Source: Apilactobacillus nanyangensis (GTDB lineage: Bacteria > Bacillota > Bacilli > Lactobacillales > Lactobacillaceae). Taken from it: 53,431 bases of DNA. The stretch is taken from positions 1-53,431 of the forward strand of contig NZ_BOLX01000013.1 of NCBI RefSeq assembly GCF_016861915.1, given 5' to 3'. Below are positions 45,233-53,357 of the stretch, piece by piece; the first letter of the stretch is position 1; the number at the start of each line of letters is the position of its first letter. Below the pieces are notes generated by a model, which had not been told where the DNA came from, searched no databases, and saw nothing but the letters and a program-made list of their open reading frames with translations. The position numbers were made by a program, and so were the translations under genes.

Positions 45233-46096
45233 ATGATAATTGGATTTATCGGAACTGGTGTAATGGGTTCCTCAATGATTAATAATTTATTGAAAGCAGG
45301 ATATGAGGTAAACGTATTTAACCGTACTAAGGCCCACGCGCAAAGTGTCATCGATAACGGTGCTAAGTGGTTAGATACGCCTGAACAAATCGCACAATCT
45401 TCAGATGTTGTTATCACGATTGCTGGTTTCCCTGATGACGTAAAAGAAATTTACTTTGGTGATAACGGATTATTCAAGGGTGCCGATTCAGACACCATAT
45501 TAATTGATTCCACCACTTCAACACCAAAATTAGACGAAGAAATTTTTGATGAAGGGCAAAAGAAGGGGATCGAAACATTGGATGCACCTGTATCCGGTGG
45601 TGACGTTGGTGCCAAGAAGGGTACATTAACCATCATGGTTGGTGGTAATCAAGAAACCTTTGATAAGGTCAAACCAATTCTAGATACCATGGGTAGCCAA
45701 GTAAAACTATTTGGTGGTTCCGGTAAGGGTCAACATACTAAGATGGCAAACCAAATCATGATTGCAGGTACAATGACAGGAATGGTCGAAATGTACGAAT
45801 ACGGTAAGGCTGCCGGATTGGACTTAGGTTCAATGATGGACACCGTCTCAAGTGGTAGTGCTGACAACTGGAGTCTAGATAACTATGGCCCACGTGTATT
45901 GAAGGGTGACTTTAAGCCAGGCTTTTCAGCTAAGCACTTCTTGAAGGACTTACGAATCGCCTTACAAGGTGCTGAAGAAATGCACATTGACCTACCAGCT
46001 ACCAAATTAGCTAAACAATTATACGACAAGATGGTTAACGATTATCAATTAGGTGATGACGGAACCCAAGGACTTGTCAAAATTTACGAAAAATAA
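45233..46096 (+). CDS. NAD(P)-dependent 3-hydroxyisobutyrate dehydrogenase family oxidoreductase
   Basis: 287 residues from ATG 45233 after AAGGAGGG (17 further codons upstream include it). Rossmann loop GFIGTGVMGSSM near residue 4, substrate loop DAPVSGGDVGAKKGTL (about 117-132), and catalytic lysine in GKGQHTKMANQIM (about 170). This is the beta-hydroxyacid dehydrogenase family (GarR/3-HIBADH/GLYR). It oxidises or reduces a small hydroxy acid in the cytosol; the precise substrate cannot be told. Monocistronic. Confidence 0.88.
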   Translation: MIIGFIGTGVMGSSMINNLLKAGYEVNVFNRTKAHAQSVIDNGAKWLDTPEQIAQSSDVVITIAGFPDDVKEIYFGDNGLFKGADSDTILIDSTTSTPKLDEEIFDEGQKKGIETLDAPVSGGDVGAKKGTLTIMVGGNQETFDKVKPILDTMGSQVKLFGGSGKGQHTKMANQIMIAGTMTGMVEMYEYGKAAGLDLGSMMDTVSSGSADNWSLDNYGPRVLKGDFKPGFSAKHFLKDLRIALQGAEEMHIDLPATKLAKQLYDKMVNDYQLGDDGTQGLVKIYEK

Positions 46097-46104
46097 GCTA
46101 AACA

Positions 46105-46138
46105 AAAAGAAGGCATCGTTTGATGCCTTCTTTTTTTT
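46105..46138. terminator. Bidirectional terminator
   Basis: AAGAAGGCATC-GTTT-GATGCCTTCTT with T-run, between the dehydrogenase and the ABC transporter operon. Confidence 0.85.
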
Positions 46139-46907
46139 ATTGAATATCGTTGAAGAATGTAAGTAGTTCTTCTTTGGTTAGCTTTTGTTTGTCTTCACCT
46201 GAGATGTCATATGAAATCTTTCCTTGGTGAAGTACCAATAGGCGGTTTCCATACTTCAATGCATCTTCTAGGTGGTGTGTAATCATAAGACAGGTTAGGT
46301 TTTGTTCCTTAATGGTTTCATCAGTGATGTCCATTAGGTTTTGGGATGTCTTAGGATCCAATGCAGCAGTATGTTCATCTAGTAGTAAGATGCCAGGCTT
46401 TTTGATGGTTGCCATTAGGAAACTCAATGCTTGGCGTTGGCCACCAGATAGACTACCTGTGGCGGTGTTTAAACGATGATCAAGATTGTTGTTCATCTTA
46501 GCGGTGATTTCTTTGAAACGTTTCATTTCACCTTTTAACTTACGAGGAACTAGGTGATGGTGACCACCACGTTTTTCAGCAAGCAATAGGTTTTCAGCTA
46601 CTGTCATACGAGGAGCAGTTCCTAGCTTAGGGTCTTGGAAGACACGACTTAAAAATGATGTACGTTTAACAACTGACATGTTAGTGATGTCTTTATCTTT
46701 GTAGATAACTTGACCAGAAGTAGGGCGAAGGTTACCACCAATGGTATTAAACAAAGTGGATTTACCAGCACCGTTGGAACCTAGAATGGTGATGAAGTCA
46801 CCTTCATGAATATCTAAGTCAACGTGATCTAAGATGTTTAATTCTTCTGGAGTATCTTCGTTAACAGTCTTTACGACGTCTTTTAATTGAAAGATTGTCT
46901 TAGTCAT
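46137..46907 (-). CDS. trpZ: ABC transporter ATP-binding protein (TrpXYZ-type)
   Basis: 256 residues. Walker A GSNGAGKSTLFN (about 42-53), signature LSGGQRQAL (about 152), Walker B ILLLDEHTAALD (about 175; EH in place of the more usual EP), and the switch His in MITHHLEDALKYG. It powers the permease encoded just upstream, overlapping its stop by 8 bp. The whole operon appears to import an aromatic amino acid, most likely tryptophan, given its leader. Confidence 0.88.
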   Translation of the reverse strand: MTKTIFQLKDVVKTVNEDTPEELNILDHVDLDIHEGDFITILGSNGAGKSTLFNTIGGNLRPTSGQVIYKDKDITNMSVVKRTSFLSRVFQDPKLGTAPRMTVAENLLLAEKRGGHHHLVPRKLKGEMKRFKEITAKMNNNLDHRLNTATGSLSGGQRQALSFLMATIKKPGILLLDEHTAALDPKTSQNLMDITDETIKEQNLTCLMITHHLEDALKYGNRLLVLHQGKISYDISGEDKQKLTKEELLTFFNDIQ

Positions 46908-47796
46908 TTTTTAGCCCCCTCTTCAAGACATGTTTTAGATGGAAGCGACTTTCGAATGCTGGAAGACCCATGAAAATCGCAAGTAGGATTGATGAGATTA
47001 AGTTCAAGTCGTTGGCGTTGAAACCAAGTTGTAGAACTAGTAGTAATACTAGACGGTATAAAATACTACCGACGATTACGGCAACTAGACGTTGGTTCAT
47101 GGTTAAGTCACCGAAGATAACTTCACCAATGATGATTGAAGCCAGGGCAACAACGATGATACCGATACCCATGTTAACGTCTGAGTAACCGTTGTTTTGG
47201 GCAACTAGAGCACCACCTAAGGCGATTAGTCCGTTAGATACACTCACACCCATGATTTTCATGTTGTCGGTGTTGATACCTAGTGATTCAGCCATGTTTT
47301 CGTTATCACCAGTGGCGATGAAAGCTTGACCTAAATCAGTTTGTAGGAAGTAAATAAGGATTAAAGTTACAACGGTGATGACGATGAAACCAATGAAGAC
47401 ACCATCGAAGTAAGGTGGTAATGATTGTAAGAACTTACCGCTTAGCAAAGTAGGAAGACCTAATAATGATTGGTTGGGCTTACCCATGATGCGAAGATCA
47501 ATGGAGTATGAAGCAGTCATTACCAAGATTCCGGCAAGTAGTACAGGAATCTTCGCTTTAGTGTATAAAAGACCGGTCACAAGACCAGCGACACATCCAA
47601 CCAAGAAGGCTAGGATGGTAGCTAAAACAGGATTTACACCATGAGCGATTGCTGTAACAGCGGTTGCAGCGCCCATTGGGAACGTTCCTTCAACGGTCAT
47701 ATCAGGGAAGTCTAGAATTCTAAATGTTAGGTAAAGACCAATTCCGATTACGGACCATAATAGTCCTTGTCCGATTGCTGAAATAATTAAACTCAT
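46900..47796 (-). CDS. trpY: ABC transporter permease (TrpXYZ-type)
   Basis: 298 residues with about eight membrane helices of the branched-chain/LivH-like permease fold (FRILDFPDMTVEGTFPMGAA; RIMGKPNQSLLGLPTLL). In Firmicutes this permease belongs to the ABC family next to the PF04392-type binding proteins, often regulated by tryptophan or tyrosine. Start overlaps the stop of the binding protein gene by 4 bp (ATGA). Confidence 0.88.
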   Translation of the reverse strand: MSLIISAIGQGLLWSVIGIGLYLTFRILDFPDMTVEGTFPMGAATAVTAIAHGVNPVLATILAFLVGCVAGLVTGLLYTKAKIPVLLAGILVMTASYSIDLRIMGKPNQSLLGLPTLLSGKFLQSLPPYFDGVFIGFIVITVVTLILIYFLQTDLGQAFIATGDNENMAESLGINTDNMKIMGVSVSNGLIALGGALVAQNNGYSDVNMGIGIIVVALASIIIGEVIFGDLTMNQRLVAVIVGSILYRLVLLLVLQLGFNANDLNLISSILLAIFMGLPAFESRFHLKHVLKRGLKND

Positions 47797-48788
47797 TTGT
47801 AAATCACTCCGTTTCTTTTGGCTTCCTTAATTAGGTAGTCAGGAATCTTGATACCAAGTTTCTTAGCTTGTCCTAAGTTGATTGCTAGGTCACCATGACT
47901 TAGCTTTTCGATTGGCATGTCTTCTGGGTTAGCACCCTTTAGAACACGAGCAGCCATCTTACCAGTTTGCACACCTAGCTTGTATTGGTTCAAACCAATT
48001 GTTGCTAATGCACCTTGCTTAACAACTGTTGAGGCAGTAGGGAATACTGGAACGTTCTTGGTGTTAGCAACGTTTACTAGTGTTTGGATTGCTGAGGCAA
48101 CGGTGTTGTCGTTTGGTACGTAGACAGCGTCAACATTTTGCACCATTTGAGTAGCAACTTGGTTTAAATCGTTAGTGTTTGAGATTGAGTAACCCTTAAC
48201 GTTAATGTGTTCTTCTTTACATAGTTTGACGAATTCATGATATTGATTTGTTGCTGAATCATCACTTGATGTGTAAATTACCCCTAGAGTATGTAGGTTA
48301 GGCATAATTTCTTTGATTAGTTTTAATTCTTCCTTCATTGGAGGAAAATCTGAAACACCGGTAACTTGGCGTCCTGGGTGTTCGTTTGAATCAACCAAAC
48401 CAGCTGACTTAGGATCAGTAATCGCACCTAGAATAAGTGGGGCGTTTTTAACTGTGTTAGCTAGGACTTGTGCTGATGGGGTAGTAATACCGATTGACAT
48501 GTCGACGTTTTCGGTCGCAAACTTAGAACTCATTGTCTTTAAGTTTCCTTGGTCACCTTCGGCGTTTTGAAAATCAATATTGATGTTTTTACCTGGAGTG
48601 TAACCAGATTCTTTTAATCCATCGATAATTCCCTTATGAATAGCGTCCAAAGCGGGATGTTCTGTAAGTTGTAAAATCCCAACAGTAGGGGTGTGATTAC
48701 GACTGATCTTATGTGGTTGTTTTTCTTGGTAAAAACCAAATCCTAGTAAGACGACTAGGACAAAGATGACTGTGTAAAGTCTTTTCAT
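47793..48788 (-). CDS. trpX: ABC transporter substrate-binding protein (ABC_sub_bind, TrpX-type)
   Basis: 331 residues. A hydrophobic N-terminal segment (residues 4-20, no lipobox cysteine) tethers or exports it. The two-lobed binding domain includes VGILQLTEHPALDAIHKGIIDGL, GITTPSAQVLANTVK, GAITDPKSAGLV and VPNDNTVASAIQTLV, all characteristic of PF04392 proteins that bind Trp/Phe/Tyr-like ligands. It is the first gene after a leader with a Trp-rich leader peptide, so tryptophan is the best ligand guess. AAGGAG lies before the ATG. Confidence 0.88.
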   Translation of the reverse strand: MKRLYTVIFVLVVLLGFGFYQEKQPHKISRNHTPTVGILQLTEHPALDAIHKGIIDGLKESGYTPGKNINIDFQNAEGDQGNLKTMSSKFATENVDMSIGITTPSAQVLANTVKNAPLILGAITDPKSAGLVDSNEHPGRQVTGVSDFPPMKEELKLIKEIMPNLHTLGVIYTSSDDSATNQYHEFVKLCKEEHINVKGYSISNTNDLNQVATQMVQNVDAVYVPNDNTVASAIQTLVNVANTKNVPVFPTASTVVKQGALATIGLNQYKLGVQTGKMAARVLKGANPEDMPIEKLSHGDLAINLGQAKKLGIKIPDYLIKEAKRNGVIYK

Positions 48789-48840
48789 AACTCATTCTCC
48801 TTTTGGTATAAAGCTTAAAATTGTAAATAAATGCAATAAA

Positions 48841-48873
48841 AAAACGGATAACCCAGACACTACAGGTTACCCG
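48841..48873 (-). terminator. Attenuator terminator in the trpXYZ leader
   Basis: In the minus-strand RNA CGGGUAACC (48865-48873) pairs with GGUUAUCCG (48845-48853), 9 bp, followed by seven U. It is placed 53 bp before trpX. An upstream segment (48883-48892) can pair with 48857-48866 and would interfere with it. Confidence 0.85.
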
Positions 48874-48993
48874 TTCTTATGGCCTGTGGTGTTCGAATCA
48901 TATCCGCACAGGCTTATTTATTCGTGAGAAAGAAGCCGGTACAGATGCGCTTAATGATTGCATCATAAGTCGCATCTATACTAGTAATGCGAC
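48874..48993 (-). promoter_or_regulatory. Relay of alternative hairpins in the trpXYZ leader
   Basis: Complementary segments in the RNA can pair in two exclusive ways. Segment A (48999-49009, containing the last Trp codon) pairs with A' (48933-48942), 10 bp. B (48987-48993) pairs with 48969-48975, or the latter's strand pairs with 48943-48949. D (48907-48913) pairs with D' (48882-48888); D' may instead pair with the terminator loop (48857-48866), 9 of 10. A' also has GGCUU that can pair with AAGCC at the start of D. This is the layout expected of an attenuator. No T-box motif is present. Confidence 0.5.
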
Positions 48994-49050
48994 CTATAGG
49001 CACCAGCTTTGCCAACGAGAACTTGGACTTGTTGATAAAATATTCTTCAT
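48994..49050 (-). CDS. Tryptophan leader peptide
   Basis: An 18-residue frame, MKNILSTSPSSRWQSWCL, ends with TAG. AGGAG lies 9 bases before its ATG. Two of its last seven codons are TGG (Trp); Trp is the rarest residue, so this is hard to explain by chance. The second TGG, TGC, CTA and stop lie in the 5' arm of the first leader hairpin, as in classical leader-peptide attenuation, where a ribosome waiting at Trp codons prevents that hairpin. The genes downstream fit import of tryptophan. Confidence 0.65.
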   Translation of the reverse strand: MKNILSTSPSSRWQSWCL

Positions 49051-49083
49051 TGGTTCTTTCTCCTCTCAATTTAAGTTAAGTTC

Positions 49084-49112
49084 ATTTTAAGTTTAGAAAT
49101 TACAATTGTCAA
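49084..49112 (-). promoter_or_regulatory. Strong sigma-A promoter of the trpXYZ operon
   Basis: Minus strand TTGACA (49107-49112, full consensus), 17-bp spacer, TAAAAT (49084-49089). The expected start near 49077 gives a leader of about 290 nt. Confidence 0.75.
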
Positions 49113-49132
49113 GAAATAAAACATTGAGTAAA

Positions 49133-49160
49133 TAAAAAAGAACACCAAATGGTGTTCTTA
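49133..49160 (-). terminator. Terminator of the APC permease gene
   Basis: AAGAACACCATTTGGTGTTCTT-type stem with U-run in the minus-strand RNA; it isolates the trpXYZ promoter from the upstream gene. Confidence 0.8.
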
Positions 49161-49164
49161 TGCT

Positions 49165-50805
49165 TTATTTGTCTTCTTTATTTTCGTCAGTTGGTTCATC
49201 TTCATATGCGTCTAGATTGATTTGGTCATTGACCACTTTAGCATTATGAAGATCAGTACTTACCATTGAACTGGAAATTCCCCATCTGTAGAAAGCTAGG
49301 GAAACAATAATAATCACAACGAAGTCCAATGGATATGGAATCCAGTTTTGACCACCAAATGGTGCTGAACCTACATATGACATTACTGAGATGAAGATTA
49401 GGTAACCAATCATCCAGAAACTTCCGGCGAATTGGTTTTTTGTCTTCTTCCAGTCAGTTTTCCATTCAAAGTAGAAGTAGAATGGAAGACCTAATAGAAT
49501 AACTACGATAACCTTAACGGTTGTTGGCCACATTGCCCAGTAAGCAGCTAAACTAGCTAAAACAAAGGCAAAAGGTGCCATAAATTGTAGCATTCTCATA
49601 CGAATTGGACGTTTGAAATTAGGTGCCATCTTTCTCAATGATGTTACTGTAACTGGACCAGTTAAGTAAGCAATCAATGTTGAAGTAGAAATAACACTAG
49701 CAAGTGTACCCCAACTTCTGAATAGAGCAACTAATAGAACAGAGATGATCATATTAACAACCATCGCAATTCTTGGAACACCCCAACGTTCGTTAATTTT
49801 ACCTAAGAACTTAGGCATGTGTTCATTTTGTACCATGGCAGCAAGAGTACGACTTGTTTGAGCAACAAATGAAACCCCTGTACCAAATGGTGAAATGAAT
49901 GCGTCAAAGTATAGCAATACAGCAAGCCAATGAATGCCTAACATGATTGCTAAGTCGGCGAATGGTGATTCAAAGTTAACACCATGCCAACCTACCTTGG
50001 CAAGTACTGATGGTTCTACGGCACTAATGAATGTAAATTGTAGGGCAACATAGATAACAATACTAATAGCCAATGAAATGGTAATACCTAAAGCGATATT
50101 ACGTTTAGGGTTCTTAATTTCTTTTCCCATGTTAATAACAACTTGGAATGCATTGTATGAAAAAATAATTCCTGAAGCTGTAGTTGCTGAGAAAATAGCG
50201 GCGCTACCATAAGGCATGAAGCCTTGTGATGCGAAGTTTCCACCATGGAATCCTGATAGGATTAACATGATGATAGTAAGTAGCGGAATTCCTAGTTTGA
50301 AGATTGAAATAAAACTAGTGAATTTAGCTAGTAAATTAACAGACCAATAATTTAATAGCGTGAAGACTAATATGAAAAGAAAAACGACAAATAAACCTAG
50401 ATTAGAAATTTCTCCATTTACGATAAAACCGTGAGTCCAATGAGCCCATTTCCATGGCCATGAACCCATGTATTGGGTTGCGGCAACGGCTTCGATTGGA
50501 ATCAAGGTAACTAATGATACCCAGTTAGACCAGGCAGCAATAAAACCTAATAGAGACCCGTGGGTGTATTGAGCGTACTTACTCATACCACCACTTTCGG
50601 GGAACATTGAACCTAGTTCGATGTAGTTAAAGGCGATAGCACCAATAACAATAGCACCGATTACCCATGAGATGATAGCGGCTGGACCAGCAACACGGGA
50701 AGCTTCCCATGAACCGAATAACCAACCTGAACCAATAATGGAACTAAGTCCCAACATTACAATTTGAAATAAACCTACTTTTCTTGATTTCTTATTTTTT
50801 TTCAT
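49165..50805 (-). CDS. Amino-acid permease, APC superfamily
   Basis: 546 residues, about 12-14 membrane helices. GLFQIVMLGLSSIIGSGWLFGSWEA is the conserved helix 1, GSMFPESGGMSKYAQYTHG the helix 2-3 region. The length, larger than the 450-470 usual for the family, comes from an extended loop after helix 3 (WPWKWAHWTHGF) and an acidic tail (DAYEDEPTDENKEDK). Substrate unknown. It is monocistronic; AAAGGAG precedes the ATG. Confidence 0.87.
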   Translation of the reverse strand: MKKNKKSRKVGLFQIVMLGLSSIIGSGWLFGSWEASRVAGPAAIISWVIGAIVIGAIAFNYIELGSMFPESGGMSKYAQYTHGSLLGFIAAWSNWVSLVTLIPIEAVAATQYMGSWPWKWAHWTHGFIVNGEISNLGLFVVFLFILVFTLLNYWSVNLLAKFTSFISIFKLGIPLLTIIMLILSGFHGGNFASQGFMPYGSAAIFSATTASGIIFSYNAFQVVINMGKEIKNPKRNIALGITISLAISIVIYVALQFTFISAVEPSVLAKVGWHGVNFESPFADLAIMLGIHWLAVLLYFDAFISPFGTGVSFVAQTSRTLAAMVQNEHMPKFLGKINERWGVPRIAMVVNMIISVLLVALFRSWGTLASVISTSTLIAYLTGPVTVTSLRKMAPNFKRPIRMRMLQFMAPFAFVLASLAAYWAMWPTTVKVIVVILLGLPFYFYFEWKTDWKKTKNQFAGSFWMIGYLIFISVMSYVGSAPFGGQNWIPYPLDFVVIIIVSLAFYRWGISSSMVSTDLHNAKVVNDQINLDAYEDEPTDENKEDK

Positions 50806-50971
50806 AAAACTCCTTTCATGGTCTTTGAGTATACTAACAAAAATCCATGTCCATGTAAAATGTTTAAAGACCTACCATGACACAGTTTTTGCTGCTTATT
50901 GGGCATAATAATAACGTTTGTTAGCACTTAAAATTAATTAAAAAAAGTGTGATATTGATTATAATTCTTAA

Positions 50972-51346
50972 TTAATATTCACAAATCTCAATTACATTTT
51001 TTTCTGGATCATTTATGAAAAGTGAATTCATTGGTCCATTTGAACCATGAACCTTTTTAGGGCCGTCAATGATGGTAACACCATAGTTGGCTAAGTGGGC
51101 ACTTAAGTCCGTTAATGAGTCCTTCACAATGATACAGAATTTAGATGAACCCGGCGTAGGATTTTCCGGGACATTATCATCGCTATCATTTTGAAGGAAG
51201 ATTAGTTTTTGTTTGCCAAGTTGGAATTCAAGTCTGTCATCTGTGAATTCAATGATTGGTAAATCTAAAACTTCATGGTAGAAACGCATGCATAGCTTTA
51301 GATCATTGGCAAAGATTGTAATATGGTCAATATCTTTGACCTTCAT
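50972..51346 (-). CDS. VOC (glyoxalase/bleomycin resistance) family protein
   Basis: 124 residues from the ATG 10 bases after AAGGA; three codons upstream are in frame but overlap it. It has the paired beta-alpha-beta-beta-beta pattern with metal ligands suggested by DHITIFAND (His) and EKNVIEICEY (Glu). Reaction unknown; members include dioxygenases and resistance proteins. The 50806-50971 gap is AT-rich and I see no clear elements in it. Confidence 0.85.
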   Translation of the reverse strand: MKVKDIDHITIFANDLKLCMRFYHEVLDLPIIEFTDDRLEFQLGKQKLIFLQNDSDDNVPENPTPGSSKFCIIVKDSLTDLSAHLANYGVTIIDGPKKVHGSNGPMNSLFINDPEKNVIEICEY

Positions 51347-51513
51347 TATGATCATTCCTTTTTTAAATTTTTACACAATCAATTATACCATTATCGACGG
51401 ATTTGGAACGATTTAATGTTGCTGAAAACGCCGAAAAATTGACGTTTAGACCTAAAATGTGTTAATTTTGTAATTATATATAAGTACGGAATAGAAAAAA
51501 GGAGAAAAAGACT

Positions 51514-53097
51514 GTGGCTTTATTAGATGTTAAAGATATCAGTATGGGTTTTGCCGACAAAAAGCTATACGATGAAGCAAGTTTTACCCTTAATAAGGGT
51601 GAACATATGGGAATTGTTGGACAAAACGGGGTAGGAAAGTCTACTTTGATTAAGATTATTACCGGAGTGGAATTGCCAATCTCAGGTTCAGTGAAGTGGC
51701 AAAACAATGTGAGCGTTGGTTACTTGGATCAATACGCTGATATTCCAGAAGGAATGACATTGATTGATTTCTTGCACACTGCTTATCAAGACCTATACGA
51801 TAAATCAAAGCACATGCAAGAATTGTACGAACAATATGCGGAAAACTTTGATGACAAGTTATTGGAACAAGCGGGAAGAATTCAAGAAGAACTAGAAGCA
51901 AAACGCTTCTATGACATTGAGACCGAAATTGAACGAGTAATCACCGGTTTAGGTCTAGATGATGTAAAACGTGATCAACAAATCACCAACATGTCAGGTG
52001 GACAACGTTCAAAGATTATCCTAGCTAAGTTAATTCTAGAAGATCCAGACGTTATTTTACTTGATGAACCTACTAACTACCTAGACGTTGCCCACATTGC
52101 GTGGTTGGAAGACTACATCAATGGCTTTGATGGTGCCGTAATGGTAATTTCCCATGATTACGACTTCTTGGAAAACGTTACTAACTGTATCGTAAACATT
52201 GCCTTTGGAAAGATTACCAAGTATCGTGGGGACTTCAAGTCAGCCATGCGTCAAAAGGCTGAACGTGAAATGGTTCAACAAAGAGAATACGATAAACAAC
52301 AAGTTGAAATTGAAAAGGCCAAAGCCTTCATTAGAAAGAACAAGGCCGGTTCAAAATCAACAATGGCTAAATCAAGAGAAAAGATGCTATCACATATGGA
52401 ATTGGTTGATCCACCTTCGACTAACATCCACGCATCATTTAACTTCCCATACGAAGACACTGGTTCACAAAACGCATTGGTTGTCGACGAATTATCAGTT
52501 GGTTATGACAAACCATTGCTAAAACCAGTTAGCTTCTCAGTTAATACTGATGAAAAGGTTGGTTTCCAAGGATTTAACGGGGTTGGTAAGTCAACTCTAA
52601 TCAAGTCCATTTTAGGAATCCTAGAACCAAAGGGTGGAAAAGCAACATTCTCACCATCAGCTAAGGTTAGTTACTTTAGTCAAGATTTGGTATGGAGCAA
52701 CAACAATGAAACTCCAATGCAAATTATTCAAAACAAGTTCCCTAAGTTGGAACAAAAAGAAATCAGAACAAAACTTGCTAAGTGTGGTTTGGATTCAGCA
52801 AATGCTTCCAAGCCAATTGGTGAATTATCAGGGGGAGAACAAACCAAGGTTAAGTTAGCGATGTTGGAATTTACTCCATCTAACTTCTTAATCATGGATG
52901 AACCTACTAACCACTTGGATGACGAAACCAAGGAATCACTAAAACACGCAATTAACAACTTCCCAGGAAACGCAATCATTGTATCTCACGAAACTAGCTT
53001 CTATAATGGACTAGTGGACAAGGTCTTAGATGTTGAAAAACTAAGTCTAAGGGATGCTGACGAAATTGCGAAAGCACAAGGACAAGTAAATAACTAA
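51514..53097 (+). CDS. ABC-F family ATPase (ribosome-associated)
   Basis: 527 residues from a GTG start after AAGGAG. Two ABC domains with no membrane helices: Walker A GQNGVGKST (about 36) and GFNGVGKST (about 353), signatures MSGGQRSK and LSGGEQTK, Walker B VILLDEPTNYLD and FLIMDEPTNHLD. The Lys/Arg-rich linker between them (about 238-290, QKAEREMVQQREYDKQQVEIEKAK) is the P-site tRNA-interaction motif. It is likely a YkpA/YbiT-type translation factor, not an antibiotic-protection gene, though that cannot be ruled out. Confidence 0.92.
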   Translation: MALLDVKDISMGFADKKLYDEASFTLNKGEHMGIVGQNGVGKSTLIKIITGVELPISGSVKWQNNVSVGYLDQYADIPEGMTLIDFLHTAYQDLYDKSKHMQELYEQYAENFDDKLLEQAGRIQEELEAKRFYDIETEIERVITGLGLDDVKRDQQITNMSGGQRSKIILAKLILEDPDVILLDEPTNYLDVAHIAWLEDYINGFDGAVMVISHDYDFLENVTNCIVNIAFGKITKYRGDFKSAMRQKAEREMVQQREYDKQQVEIEKAKAFIRKNKAGSKSTMAKSREKMLSHMELVDPPSTNIHASFNFPYEDTGSQNALVVDELSVGYDKPLLKPVSFSVNTDEKVGFQGFNGVGKSTLIKSILGILEPKGGKATFSPSAKVSYFSQDLVWSNNNETPMQIIQNKFPKLEQKEIRTKLAKCGLDSANASKPIGELSGGEQTKVKLAMLEFTPSNFLIMDEPTNHLDDETKESLKHAINNFPGNAIIVSHETSFYNGLVDKVLDVEKLSLRDADEIAKAQGQVNN

Positions 53098-53119
53098 TTA
53101 CAATAAGGAGGCGGACAAC

Positions 53120-53344
53120 ATCTATAATAGTCGAAAAGTATGGCTGATCATCGCAGATATTATGATGTTGATTTGGGCGCTTATATGTATTGAATGGTTA
53201 ATCGTCAAAATTATTTTCATCGCCTTAGTATTATTCTTCGGTGGTCGAAATTTATACATTGACGATGGACAATTGATTGATACGAGATACAGCGTCATAA
53301 CAGCTGCCTGTTTTGCTTTATTTATTTTAATTAGTTTGTTTTAG
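53120..53344 (+). CDS. Small two-helix membrane protein, possible ATC start
   Basis: An ATG at 53162 gives 60 residues with two membrane helices, but no ribosome site. A perfect AAGGAGG (53105-53111) lies 8 bases before an in-frame ATC at 53120. Starting there gives 74 residues, (M)YNSRKVWLIIADIMM..., with a positively charged N-terminus in front of the first helix as usual. Rare ATC initiation or an ATG-to-ATC change/sequencing error would explain this. Function unknown. It is 22 bp after the ABC-F gene and may be cotranscribed with it. Confidence 0.5.
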   Translation: MYNSRKVWLIIADIMMLIWALICIEWLIVKIIFIALVLFFGGRNLYIDDGQLIDTRYSVITAACFALFILISLF

Positions 53345-53347
53345 AAA

Positions 53348-53357
53348 AAAAGAACCC
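53348..53357 (+). terminator. Truncated terminator interrupted by the IS
   Basis: AAAAAAGAACCC right after the last gene looks like the A-run and first arm of a hairpin terminator; the returning arm is absent because the IS end starts at 53358. Confidence 0.4.

Noticed and set aside
48841-49060. T-box riboswitch in front of trpX
   Set aside because: Trp transporters of this type often have one, and the leader length fits, but the near-invariant GGTGGNACCGCG motif and the stem I elements are missing; a leader peptide with Trp codons explains the leader better.
52199-52522. 107-residue plus-strand ORF inside the ABC-F gene
   Set aside because: It is the +1 frame of a fully intact ABC-F coding region and its product is low-complexity.
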